Source: JAENVU01 sp963765075 | GTDB lineage: Bacteria > Actinomycetota > Acidimicrobiia > IMCC26256 > JAENVU01 | Reading direction: 5' to 3' | DNA: 64,000 bases | Assembly (NCBI GenBank): GCA_963765075.1 | Contig: CAVXVA010000001.1 | Coordinates: forward strand, 1-64,000 | In this document: positions 17,988 to 25,995 of the stretch, piece after piece | Layout of the letters: each line of letters opens with the position of its first letter | Position numbering within the stretch: the stretch's first letter is position 1 | Program-made: the position numbers and the translations under genes | Notes under the pieces: generated by a model | Told to the model about the DNA's origin: nothing | The model's database searches: none | What the model saw: only the letters and a program-made list of their open reading frames with translations

Positions 17988-19123
17988 CAGGCCGCCACCT
18001 CCGTCGGAATGGCACGGTCGTAGGTGATGCGCACATCGACACCGACCGGACGGACATCGGACACGTGCCAGCGCGGCGCATCCGCCAGCGTGTCGGCACC
18101 CGGGTAGGCGACCACGGCGCGACCGCGTTCGCCGAGCATCACCGGGGCGATATAGGTGACGATGCGGTCGGCCAACCCTTCGGCGACCAAGGCACCGTGC
18201 AGCTTGCCACCACCCTCGATCATCGCCTGAAGGACACCACGCTCCGAACCCAAATGAGTCAAGACCGCATCGAGATCCACCCCGCGACCGCTGACGCCGG
18301 CGCCGACGGTCTCGACATCAACTCCGGCCCCGAACCATGCGTCTCGGACCGGTGCGGGGGCAGCCACGGTCGTGAACACCAAGGTCGGCGCGAGCGACAC
18401 ATCGAACAAGGCACCTTCAACGGCGACGGCGCCTTTCGCGTCGAGCACCACCCGGAGCGGTTGACCGGCGGGCGCGACTGCGGCGTCGCGTACGGTGAGA
18501 CTCGGCCGATCGGCCCGGGCGGTTCCCGGACCCACGATGATCGCCTGGGACTCGGCGCGGAGCCGATGGGCGTCGGCCCGGGCGTCGGATCCGGTGATCC
18601 ATTGTGAGGTGCCGTCGGCGGCGGAGGTGCGTCCGTCGAGACTCATGGCGGTCTTGAGCAGCGCGAACGCGCGGCCGGTACGACGGTGATGGAGATACGG
18701 GCCGAGTTGGAGCGCGACCCGGTCGGCACCGACGCCGACCACCACCTCGACGCCCGCGTCGCGCAGGCGGGCGTGCCCGCGACCGGCGACATCAGGATCC
18801 GGATCCTCGACCGCCGACACCACACGCGTGACCCCGGCGGCGATGAGTGCATCGGCACACGGCGGAGTCCGGCCGACGTGCGAACACGGCTCGAGGGTCA
18901 CGTAGGCAGTCGCGCCCCGAGCATCTCCGGCCGCGGCCAACACTTCGGCCAGCACTTCGGCCTCGGCGTGACGACCACCGGGCGGCTGGGTGGCCCCCGT
19001 GGCCAGCACGACTCCCTCGCGCACCAGGACGCATCCCACCCAGGGGTTCGGCGCGGCCCGCAGGCGCGCGCCGTCGGCGGCGGCGATCGCCTGAGCCATG
19101 AAGTCGTCGTCGGTGGTCGTCAT
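17987..19123 (-). CDS. ribD: Bifunctional diaminohydroxyphosphoribosylaminopyrimidine deaminase / reductase
   Basis: RibD performs the second and third steps from GTP to riboflavin. The N-terminal deaminase domain (about 1-145) has the zinc site GGRHAEAEVLAEV and TLEPCSHVGRTPPCADAL. The C-terminal NADPH reductase domain (about 150-375) has LLKTAMSLDGRTSAADGTSQWI. The chosen ATG (MTTTDDDFMAQAI) lies 62 bases after the FMN riboswitch, giving 378 residues. An upstream frame extension would enter the riboswitch and is rejected. Confidence 0.96.
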   Translation of the reverse strand: MTTTDDDFMAQAIAAADGARLRAAPNPWVGCVLVREGVVLATGATQPPGGRHAEAEVLAEVLAAAGDARGATAYVTLEPCSHVGRTPPCADALIAAGVTRVVSAVEDPDPDVAGRGHARLRDAGVEVVVGVGADRVALQLGPYLHHRRTGRAFALLKTAMSLDGRTSAADGTSQWITGSDARADAHRLRAESQAIIVGPGTARADRPSLTVRDAAVAPAGQPLRVVLDAKGAVAVEGALFDVSLAPTLVFTTVAAPAPVRDAWFGAGVDVETVGAGVSGRGVDLDAVLTHLGSERGVLQAMIEGGGKLHGALVAEGLADRIVTYIAPVMLGERGRAVVAYPGADTLADAPRWHVSDVRPVGVDVRITYDRAIPTEVAA

Positions 19124-19184
19124 CTGCGGGCCTCGTTCGCCCACGGGGTATGCCGACGGCACGCGCGACGCTGACGGCCATCCG

Positions 19185-19332
19185 ACGTCCTCTCCCATCC
19201 GGACTCTCACCGTCGGCTGAGGAGTCTCACCTCATCGGCTCATCGCTGGCGGCGACGAGTTCGCGGGCTCCCGCACTGCGTTCGTGCGGCTACCGCCGGT
19301 CGGGACTTACACCCATACCCCGAGGACTTGTT
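19185..19332 (-). promoter_or_regulatory. FMN riboswitch (RFN element)
   Basis: On the minus strand the hallmarks occur in order: CCTCGGGGTATGGGTG, AAGTCCCGACCGGCGGTAG, a variable GC stem, AGCCGATGAGGTGAGA, and CCGACGGTGAGAGTCCGGAT followed by GGGAGAGGA. These match the conserved core of RFN elements that bind FMN. A candidate promoter upstream is TTTCAA-17-TAACCT, with the -10 at 19352-19357. The element ends 61 bases before ribD, so FMN should repress the rib operon, possibly by hiding the ribosome site; no U-rich terminator is visible. Confidence 0.95.
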
Positions 19333-19391
19333 GTTGGAATTGTGTGACGCGAGGTTACCACGGAGGGCTCAAATTTGAAACGTGTTCTACT

Positions 19392-19573
19392 TCACTTGGG
19401 CTTGATGAGCCCGGCGGCAGTTGGACGGAATCCGCAGGCGTCCACGTAGAACGACCGGTGGCGCTCGTCGAAGTCGACGTGCAGCCGGTCACGAGCGCAT
19501 GGTCGAAGGCGTCGGCGTGGAGCGCGTCGAGCTCGAAATCCGCGACGGTGCCGCGCCACTCGTAGGTGATCAT
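19392..19573 (-). pseudogene. Remnant of a GNAT acetyltransferase with an internal deletion
   Basis: The first 26 codons from the ATG at 19573 read MITYEWRGTVADFELDAL and onward, like the N-terminus of small GNAT proteins. After about base 19490 a different frame reads RLHVDFDERHRSFYVDAC and then GFRPTAAGLIKPK with a stop at 19392, like the C-terminus of the same family. The roughly 80-90 residues between, including the acetyl-CoA site, are missing, and the frame changes at the junction. A one-base sequencing error cannot explain this, so a real deletion is likely. The whole intact-frame reading is only 72 residues and has no function of its own. Confidence 0.6.
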
Positions 19574-19592
19574 GGTCCGAATCGTACCGAGG

Positions 19593-20075
19593 TCAGTGCG
19601 GGCGGCCGCCGGCGAGCAGGTCGAGCGCGTGGGGGACGACCGGCAACACCACGTCGAGGGCTTCGATCGCCCCGCCCGAACTTCCCGGGGTATTGACGAT
19701 CAGACACTCGCCGATCGTGCCCGCGACCGCACGGGAGAGCATGCCGAACCCGCGGCCGCCTTCGTCGCTGGCCCGACGGATCGCCTCGACCAAACCCGGC
19801 GCTTGCCGTTCGATCACGTCGAGCGTGCCTTCCGGGGTGTTGTCACGGGGGCCGAACCCGGTCCCGCCGGTGGTCACGATCAGACCCGCGAAACTCCGCG
19901 AGAGATTCCGGAGCGAGTGCGCGACGTGGTCCAGACCATCAGCGGTCACGGCATGCTCGATGACGGTCGCACCGGCCGCTTCGAGCCGAGCCACGACCGC
20001 CACCCCCGACTTGTCGGCGCGGGTGCCGTCGGCGACGCCGTCCGAGACCGTCAGGACTTTGGCGCGGAAGGTCAT
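19593..20075 (-). CDS. Molybdenum cofactor biosynthesis protein, MogA/MoaB family
   Basis: A 160-residue MoCF-binding protein that adenylates molybdopterin or a related pterin. It begins MTFRAKVLTVSDGVADG, has the GLIVTTGGTGFGPRDNTPE signature of the family, and ends with LIVNTPGSSGGAIEAL. The ATG overlaps the rpe stop as ATGA. No other Mo-cofactor gene is nearby. The choice between moaB and mogA cannot be made from sequence alone. Confidence 0.9.
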   Translation of the reverse strand: MTFRAKVLTVSDGVADGTRADKSGVAVVARLEAAGATVIEHAVTADGLDHVAHSLRNLSRSFAGLIVTTGGTGFGPRDNTPEGTLDVIERQAPGLVEAIRRASDEGGRGFGMLSRAVAGTIGECLIVNTPGSSGGAIEALDVVLPVVPHALDLLAGGRPH

Positions 20076-20728
20076 CCCGCGCCCCACGCGACGTCGCGGA
20101 TCGCGCGCGCGGCCTGGGCCGGATCGGGCGCGCCGAAGATCGCGCTGCCCGCCACGAGGATGTCGGCACCTGCGGCCGCGGCGAGCGGCGCAGTGTCGAG
20201 GTTGATGCCACCGTCGATCTCGAGTTCGAGCGGCAGACTCCGCTCGTCGACGATCGCCCGAGCGGCGCGCACCTTGTCGAGGACTTCGGGCAGGAACGCT
20301 TGGCCGCCGAAACCGGGGTGGACGCTCATGAACAGGAGGATGTCGATCTCTTCGAGGTACGGCAGCACCGCGTCGAGGGGCGTTTCCGGGTTCAGGACGA
20401 GTCCGACCCGCATGCCGTGGTCGCGCATCCGCACGAACAGCGGGCGCGGATCGCCGAGTTCCACGTGCACCGTGCAGCTATCGGCGCCGGCCGCCGCGAA
20501 ATCATCCAGCAGGTCGCCCGGGTTGTCGATCATCAGGTGACAATCCAGGTACAGGTCGGTCTTCGGGCGCAGGCATTTCACCACGGGCGCACCGATCGAC
20601 AGGTTGGGCACGAAGTGGCCGTCCATGACGTCGACGTGGAGCAGGTCGGCCTCCGCGGCCACTCGATCGACTTCGACCGCCAACTGCGAGAAGTCACAAG
20701 CCAGGATCGAGGGCGCAATCTTTCCCAT
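20072..20728 (-). CDS. rpe: Ribulose-phosphate 3-epimerase
   Basis: Rpe interconverts ribulose 5-phosphate and xylulose 5-phosphate in the pentose phosphate pathway. The 218-residue TIM barrel has APSILACDFSQL, the metal-site LHVDVMDGHFVPNLSIG with catalytic Asp, MSVHPGFGGQAFLPEVLDK and EIDGGINLDT. It lies 9 bases after rsmB, the usual actinobacterial order fmt-rsmB-rpe. Confidence 0.97.
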   Translation of the reverse strand: MGKIAPSILACDFSQLAVEVDRVAAEADLLHVDVMDGHFVPNLSIGAPVVKCLRPKTDLYLDCHLMIDNPGDLLDDFAAAGADSCTVHVELGDPRPLFVRMRDHGMRVGLVLNPETPLDAVLPYLEEIDILLFMSVHPGFGGQAFLPEVLDKVRAARAIVDERSLPLELEIDGGINLDTAPLAAAAGADILVAGSAIFGAPDPAQAARAIRDVAWGAG

Positions 20729-20737
20729 TGCCTGACC

Positions 20738-22058
20738 CTATAGGGACCGGTTGGCTGCCGACGGAGCCCGCAGTGCCAACACGTACATGCCATCGGTGCC
20801 GGCAGCGTTCGGCGCCAGGCGCGCGCCGCGGCCGACGGGCGCCCACGGCGGGCCCGGAATGGGGAGTGCCTCCCACGCGGGGAGCGCGGCGCCGGCCCAC
20901 TCGTCGACGGCGACCGTCTCGGCCCGGGTCAGCGTGCACACCGAATAGACGAGGACGCCACCCGGCCGGACGACGCGGCTCGCGGCTTCGACGAGGAGCG
21001 GCTGGATCCGGGCGAGTTGGTCGATCGTGCGCGCTTCGAGCCGCCATCGGGCTTCGGGGCGGCGCCGGAGAACACCGAGCCCGCTGCACGGGGCGTCGAC
21101 CAGCACCCGGTCGAACGATCCGTCGGCAAAGGGCAGCTCCATGCCGTCGGCCACGATCGGGGCGACCGCGTGCAACCCGAGTCGCGCCGCGCCTTCTGCG
21201 ATCATCCGGGTGCGGGCCGCGTTGCGATCGACCCCGACGACCAGACCCGTGTCCCCCATCGCCTCGGCCATGGCAGTGGACTTCCCACCCGGCGCCGCTC
21301 CTACTTCGAGAATGCGCTCGCCCGGCTGGGCACCGACGGCCCGGGCGACTGCGTGACTGGCCTGGTCCTGCGGCGTCGCCCGGCCCTCGCGCACGGCCGG
21401 TAACGCCCGGATATCGCCCGTTCCGGTGACGAGGAGGTCGTCGGGAATGAGCGCGCCCCGGGCGACGACGACACCAGCGGCTTCGAGTTCGCGCGCCACC
21501 GCGTCGGGAGTCGCGCGCTGCGGGTTGACCCGCAAGGTCACCACACCGGGTTCGTTGACGGCGGCCAGCGCGGCGGCGGCATCCGGGGCGCCGAGATCGG
21601 CAACCAGTCGCTCGACGATCCAGTTCGGCATCGACGCGCGGGTGGCCATGGACTCGACGTCGTCGCCCGTGGGCAACGGCCACGGCGGGCCCGCGCTTGA
21701 GAACTTCCGGAGCACCGCGTTCACGAAGCCCTTCGCACGCGGCGACACCTTGCTCATCGCGGTGACGGTCTCGCCGACCGCCGCATGCGCCGCAATACCG
21801 TGCGTCAGTTGATACGCGCCGAGCCGCAAACCCGCGCGGACCGGAGGGTCGAGCTTCGCGAGGGGCCGATCGAGGCAGGGCCCGAGTTGGAAGTCGAGCG
21901 CGCGCTGCATTCGCACCGTCCCGTAGACCCACTCCGTCACTTGGGCTCGGTCGCGGGGCGCGAGCGTGCTCTCGCGCAACAGCGCCGGCAACACGACGTT
22001 GGCGTACGCGCCGTCTTCGATCCGGACGAGCGCCGCGAATCGCGAGGGTGCGGCTCAC
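20738..22058 (-). CDS. rsmB: 16S rRNA m5C967 methyltransferase, probable frameshift at the N-terminus
   Basis: RsmB methylates C967 of 16S rRNA. An N-terminal NusB-like domain (about 1-135) is followed by the Rossmann methyltransferase with LEVGAAPGGKSTAMAEAMG, the catalytic VDAPCSGLGVLRRRPE loop and YSVCTLTRAE. The longest ATG frame starts at 21994 and lacks the first helix. The expected N-terminus FAALVRIEDGAYANVV lies just upstream in the same frame but has no start codon. A GTG at 22058 that overlaps the fmt stop (GTGA) reaches it if one extra base near 22040 is removed. A one-base error there is therefore likely. Confidence 0.9.
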
Positions 22059-22891
22059 GCGAACGGATCCGCGCCGCGAATGCCGGTCCGCCATGCGGCG
22101 TAGGCCATCCGCGGTTTGCCGGCCGGTTGGAGCTCGTCGGGCACGAACTTCCCCGCTTCGACGTGGGCCGCCCAGACCTTGACGCGACCCGATTCGGCCT
22201 CGAGCCAGGCGCCGGGCCTCGGGTTCCCGGCGCGCACGATCCGGACCAGGTCGGCGGCCGGTCGGGTGAGATCGAGTCGGAACTCGTCGACGGTGAGCTT
22301 CTCGGCGTAGACAGCTTCACCGGTCTGGGGCTCGGGGGTGAGGTCGCCCACCTTCGGCACCGTCGCCACGAGCAGATCCGTCCCGGCGACCACCAGGCGG
22401 TCGTGCAATGCGCCGGCCGTCTCGGTCGGGTCGATCCGGAGCGCCTGCCGGGCGTACACCGGACCGGTATCGAGCGAGAGCTCCACGCCCATGATGCATA
22501 CGCCGGTCTCCCTGTCGCCGGCCAGGATCGCTCGTTCGACCGGCGCCGCGCCCCGCCAGCGCGGGAGGAGCGAGAAGTGCACGTTCACCAGGCCGCCGGG
22601 GATCGCGTCGAGCAGCGCCTGCGGGAGGAGCTGCCCGAACGCAACGACGACTCCGAGGTCGGCGTCGAGCGCACGGACGTCGTCCACGATCTCGCGGGCC
22701 TTCGTAGGGGTCACGACCGGGAGCCCGAGTGCCTCGGCGGCGACCTTCACCGGACTCGGGACCAGGCCGGTGCCCCGACCCCGGCGGCGGTCCGGTTGGG
22801 TCACGACCACGGCGATCTCGTGACCGGCTCCGACCAACGCTTCGAGCGGAGGGACCGACGCCGTCGGCGTGCCGAAGTAGACGAGCTTCAA
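22055..22891 (-). CDS. fmt: Methionyl-tRNA formyltransferase
   Basis: Fmt formylates initiator Met-tRNA. At 278 residues it is slightly short. The N-terminal catalytic domain has VYFGTPTASVPPLEAL and the active-site loop NVHFSLLPRWRGAAPVERAI followed by IMGVELSLDTGPVY, containing the conserved Asn, His and Asp. The C-terminal OB-like domain is compact. The start codon is TTG (MKLVYFG). It lies 4 bases after def, the usual pairing, and overlaps rsmB. Confidence 0.95.
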   Translation of the reverse strand: MKLVYFGTPTASVPPLEALVGAGHEIAVVVTQPDRRRGRGTGLVPSPVKVAAEALGLPVVTPTKAREIVDDVRALDADLGVVVAFGQLLPQALLDAIPGGLVNVHFSLLPRWRGAAPVERAILAGDRETGVCIMGVELSLDTGPVYARQALRIDPTETAGALHDRLVVAGTDLLVATVPKVGDLTPEPQTGEAVYAEKLTVDEFRLDLTRPAADLVRIVRAGNPRPGAWLEAESGRVKVWAAHVEAGKFVPDELQPAGKPRMAYAAWRTGIRGADPFA

Positions 22892-22895
22892 GACC

Positions 22896-23423
22896 TCAGA
22901 GCTGCCGGACGTCAGTGAGGCGGTCGCGAGCGGCCGCGCTCAGGTCGACGTCGCGCAGTTCGCGCAAGGCGCGCTTGCGCTCATCGGGATCGAGGCGATC
23001 GAGCATGAGCACGCCGTCGAGATGGTCGAGTTCGTGCAGGAACACCCGGCCGAGCAACTCGTCGCCCTGGAGCGTGGTCGGGTTGCCATCGATGTCGACG
23101 CCGGTGATCGTGACGAGGTTGGGGCGAACGATCTCGAAATGGAAGCCCGGGATCGACAGGCAGCCCTCTTCGTAGCTCCACTCCCCCTCGGTCTCGGCGA
23201 CCTCGGGGTTGAAGATCACCTGCGGGCCCTCGCCGACGTCGTAGGTGAACATACGTTTCTGCACGCCCACTTGCGGTGCTGCGAGCCCGATCCCGGCGGC
23301 TTCGTACATGGTCTCGACCATCGTGTTCACCACGCCGACGAGCGCGCCGTCGATCTCGGTGACGTCCTTCGCCCGCTGCTTGAGCACCGGGTCGCCAAAG
23401 ACCCTGATCGTGTAACCAGCCAT
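22896..23423 (-). CDS. def: Peptide deformylase
   Basis: Def removes the N-formyl group from new proteins and so partners fmt. All three metalloprotease motifs are present: GIGLAAPQVG, EEGCLSIPG with the metal-binding cysteine, and FLHELDHLDG (HExxH). The protein has 175 residues from the ATG at 23423; a TTG one codon upstream is a less likely start. The region 23424-23591 upstream holds a short near-direct repeat (tgctcgttcgatcgcc / tgctcgttcggtcgcc) and presumably the promoter. Confidence 0.96.
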   Translation of the reverse strand: MAGYTIRVFGDPVLKQRAKDVTEIDGALVGVVNTMVETMYEAAGIGLAAPQVGVQKRMFTYDVGEGPQVIFNPEVAETEGEWSYEEGCLSIPGFHFEIVRPNLVTITGVDIDGNPTTLQGDELLGRVFLHELDHLDGVLMLDRLDPDERKRALRELRDVDLSAAARDRLTDVRQL

Positions 23424-23591
23424 CAAATTGCTCGTTCGATCGCCGTCGAACTGCTCGTTCGGTCGCCATCTCGGTACTCGCGTGCAGGTCTGGGCTCAAT
23501 GCCTCGCGGCTCACCTCCGCAGGCTCCGGCTCGGTGGCGCGCCAAGAACGCCGCATGGTCGAAGGTCATCGTCGAAAGGTTACTGGGCCGG

Positions 23592-25886
23592 TTACTCGTA
23601 CCGGCGGCCGAGGTCGCGGAGCATGTCGATCAGGTGGACCGGCGCGTCGGGTGCGGGCTCACCGGGCGTGTAAGTCGCGGCCCGAAGGGCGCCCGAGTAC
23701 GGGAACGGCCCGAACTGCTGGTACAGCTCCCAGGACACCGGCGAACGACGGTCGATCCCGACGTCGATGCCCTGGAACGGGGCGATGCCGAACAACATCG
23801 GCAGGCCTGCGTGTTCGACACGCGATTCCCCGTCGATCGAGATCGCGACGTTCCAGAGGCGATCGCCCGGCGCGGTGAACTCGACGATCACCTGCTGCGC
23901 GCCATCGGGCATGGGCCCGGCGTTCACGTGGGTCATGTGCCCGCGCCCGTCGTTGTGAGCGAGGACCAACTCGCCCAGGCGGACGTAGAGCACGTACCCC
24001 GAACCCTGGTCGCCGTGGGCGACCAGCACACCCTCGTCGGCCGCACGATGATCGAGATCCACGGTCACGGTGAATCCGCGAAACCAGATCAGCTGCACCG
24101 ATCGCCAGCGTTCGAGGGTCGGCGTGCCGCGCGGGATGCGCACGGGCAACGAGTAGACGACGTCGCGATCCGGCCGCGTGACGTACTTGACGCTGGCGCC
24201 TTCGTCGAGTGGGTAGATTCGGTTCTCCCACGCGGCGATCTCCCACGCGGTGGTGAGTTCGGCAAGTTTCTCCGGCTGCGTGGCGGCGAGGTCGTGCAGC
24301 TCGGTCGGGTCCTCGTCGAGGTGGTACAGCTCCCATTCCTCGTCGGTGAACGACGTCATGCCGTGGTGCAGCGTGACCGCGTGCCAACCATCGCGGTAAT
24401 AGCCGCGGTGACCGTTCATCTCCACGACGTGCTCGCGGTGCGTGCTCGGCGCGTCGGCGTTGTTGAGGACGTCGGTGAAACTCCAGCCCTGCAGATCCAC
24501 GAGCGGCACTCCGTGGCGACGCGCCGGGCGATCGACCCCGACCACCTCGAGGAACGTCGGTAGCAGGTCGGTCACATGTTGGTACTGGCGGCGATACTCC
24601 CCGCGCGCCGCGATGCCTGCGGGCCACGACACGATGAACGGCACCGAGTGCCCGCCTTGATGCGTGTTGATCTTGTAGAGCCGGAACGGGGTGTTCCCGG
24701 CCATCGACCAACCGCGCGGGTAGTGCGGCGTGGTGGTCGGACCACCGATCTCGTCGATGCGCGCCAAGTCGGCGTCGATGTCGTCGCCCTGGAGAAGATG
24801 CACGTAGTAGGCGGTCGTCCCGCACACCTCCCCTTCGCGTGACGCGCCATTGTCGGAGGTGAAGACGAAGATCGTGTTGTCGAGTTCGCCGAGATCGTCG
24901 AGCGCGGCCACCATGCGACCGATGTTCTGGTCGATGTTGTCGACCATGCCCGCGAAGACCTCCATGTGCCGAGCGAACAGCTGCTGCTCGTCAGTGGAGA
25001 GGTCATCCCACGGTCGCACATCGTGCTCGGCCTCCGCATTGCGGGGCGCCAGCTCGACGCCGGGTAGCACGATCCCCAACTCCTGTTGGCGGGCGAACCG
25101 CTCGGCCCGGAGTGCATCCCAGCCCGCGTCGTAGCGGCCGTGGTACTTCTCGATGTCCTCCGGCTTGGCGTGCAACGGCGCGTGGACGGCACCGTGCGCA
25201 AGGTAGAGGAAGAACGGTCGCTCGGGATTCGCGGTCTTCTGCGACCGCACCATCGAGATGGCGTGGTCGGTGATGTCGTCGGTGAAGTAGTAGTCGTCGG
25301 GATACTGGTCGATCTCGACCTGGTGGTTGTCCTGGACGAGCCGGTGCGGATGGTGCAGGTTCGTGAAGGCGTCGATCACGCCGTAGTACCGGTCGAAGCC
25401 GCGCTGGCACGGCCACGAGTGCCGAGGCCCTTCGGCGCCGTCGGAGTCCTTGGCGAGGTGCCATTTCCCCACCATCATCGTTGCGTAGCCGGCTTCGTCG
25501 CGCAGGATCTCGGCCATCGTCATGACGTCGGGCGCCAGCTCCGACGCATAGCCGGGAAAGCCCGGGTCGACGTGCGCCACCGTTCCGAGGCCGGCCCGAT
25601 GCGGCTCGACGCCGGTGAGCAACGCCGCCCGGGTGGGCGAGCACATCGGCGTCACGTGGAAGTTCGTACCCCGGAACCCGCGCTGGGCGAGTGCGTCGAG
25701 ATTGGGGGTGTCGATCTCACTGCCGTAGCAACCGAGGTCGGCGTATCCGAGGTCGTCCGCCAGCACGATCACAATGTTCGGCGCGCCCTTCCGAGCCTCG
25801 GGCCGCTCTGGCCACGACCCCGTCGACCCGGCAAACGTGCGCGAGATCGTGCCGTCGAATCCTGGATACGTCGGTGATGCCGTCAT
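23592..25886 (-). CDS. Type I sulfatase (arylsulfatase)
   Basis: A 764-residue enzyme of the formylglycine-dependent sulfatase family. The core has IVIVLADDLGYADLGCYGS (metal ligands), the C-x-P-T-R activation motif in MCSPTRAALLTG, where Cys is converted to formylglycine, MMVGKWHLAKD and FVFTSDNGASREGE. A C-terminal beta-sandwich-like region of about 200 residues follows. No signal peptide is evident at MTASPTYPGFDG, so it may be cytoplasmic. The start at 25886 is chosen because the upstream extension is low-complexity and would overlap priA. It interrupts the usual priA-def/fmt order and may be acquired. Confidence 0.92.
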   Translation of the reverse strand: MTASPTYPGFDGTISRTFAGSTGSWPERPEARKGAPNIVIVLADDLGYADLGCYGSEIDTPNLDALAQRGFRGTNFHVTPMCSPTRAALLTGVEPHRAGLGTVAHVDPGFPGYASELAPDVMTMAEILRDEAGYATMMVGKWHLAKDSDGAEGPRHSWPCQRGFDRYYGVIDAFTNLHHPHRLVQDNHQVEIDQYPDDYYFTDDITDHAISMVRSQKTANPERPFFLYLAHGAVHAPLHAKPEDIEKYHGRYDAGWDALRAERFARQQELGIVLPGVELAPRNAEAEHDVRPWDDLSTDEQQLFARHMEVFAGMVDNIDQNIGRMVAALDDLGELDNTIFVFTSDNGASREGEVCGTTAYYVHLLQGDDIDADLARIDEIGGPTTTPHYPRGWSMAGNTPFRLYKINTHQGGHSVPFIVSWPAGIAARGEYRRQYQHVTDLLPTFLEVVGVDRPARRHGVPLVDLQGWSFTDVLNNADAPSTHREHVVEMNGHRGYYRDGWHAVTLHHGMTSFTDEEWELYHLDEDPTELHDLAATQPEKLAELTTAWEIAAWENRIYPLDEGASVKYVTRPDRDVVYSLPVRIPRGTPTLERWRSVQLIWFRGFTVTVDLDHRAADEGVLVAHGDQGSGYVLYVRLGELVLAHNDGRGHMTHVNAGPMPDGAQQVIVEFTAPGDRLWNVAISIDGESRVEHAGLPMLFGIAPFQGIDVGIDRRSPVSWELYQQFGPFPYSGALRAATYTPGEPAPDAPVHLIDMLRDLGRRYE

Positions 25887-25932
25887 GGGTCGGATCGTGT
25901 CACTCCTACGGGGGCCCAGTCGACCTTCCACC

Positions 25933-25980
25933 GTGAACCAACGCGCGGAGCGCACCCTCTGGGGTGCAGTACCGGCGCGG
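25933..25980 (-). repeat. Conserved 3' hairpin element, copy 1 (downstream of priA)
   Basis: Minus strand reads GAACCCGCGCCGGTACT, then the hairpin GCACCC-CAGA-GGGTGC, then GCTCCGCGCG. It begins about 20 bases after the priA stop. The second copy lies at 40727-40775. Both arms and flanks are shared while the tetraloop differs. It may be a terminator or a small dispersed repeat; no U tract follows. Confidence 0.6.
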
Positions 25981-25995
25981 GTTCGGGCAATCGGG

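Noticed and set aside
23424..23591. Short direct repeat (tgctcgttcgatcgcc / tgctcgttcggtcgcc) upstream of def as an iteron or attachment site
   Set aside because: There are only two imperfect copies with no associated replication or recombination gene.
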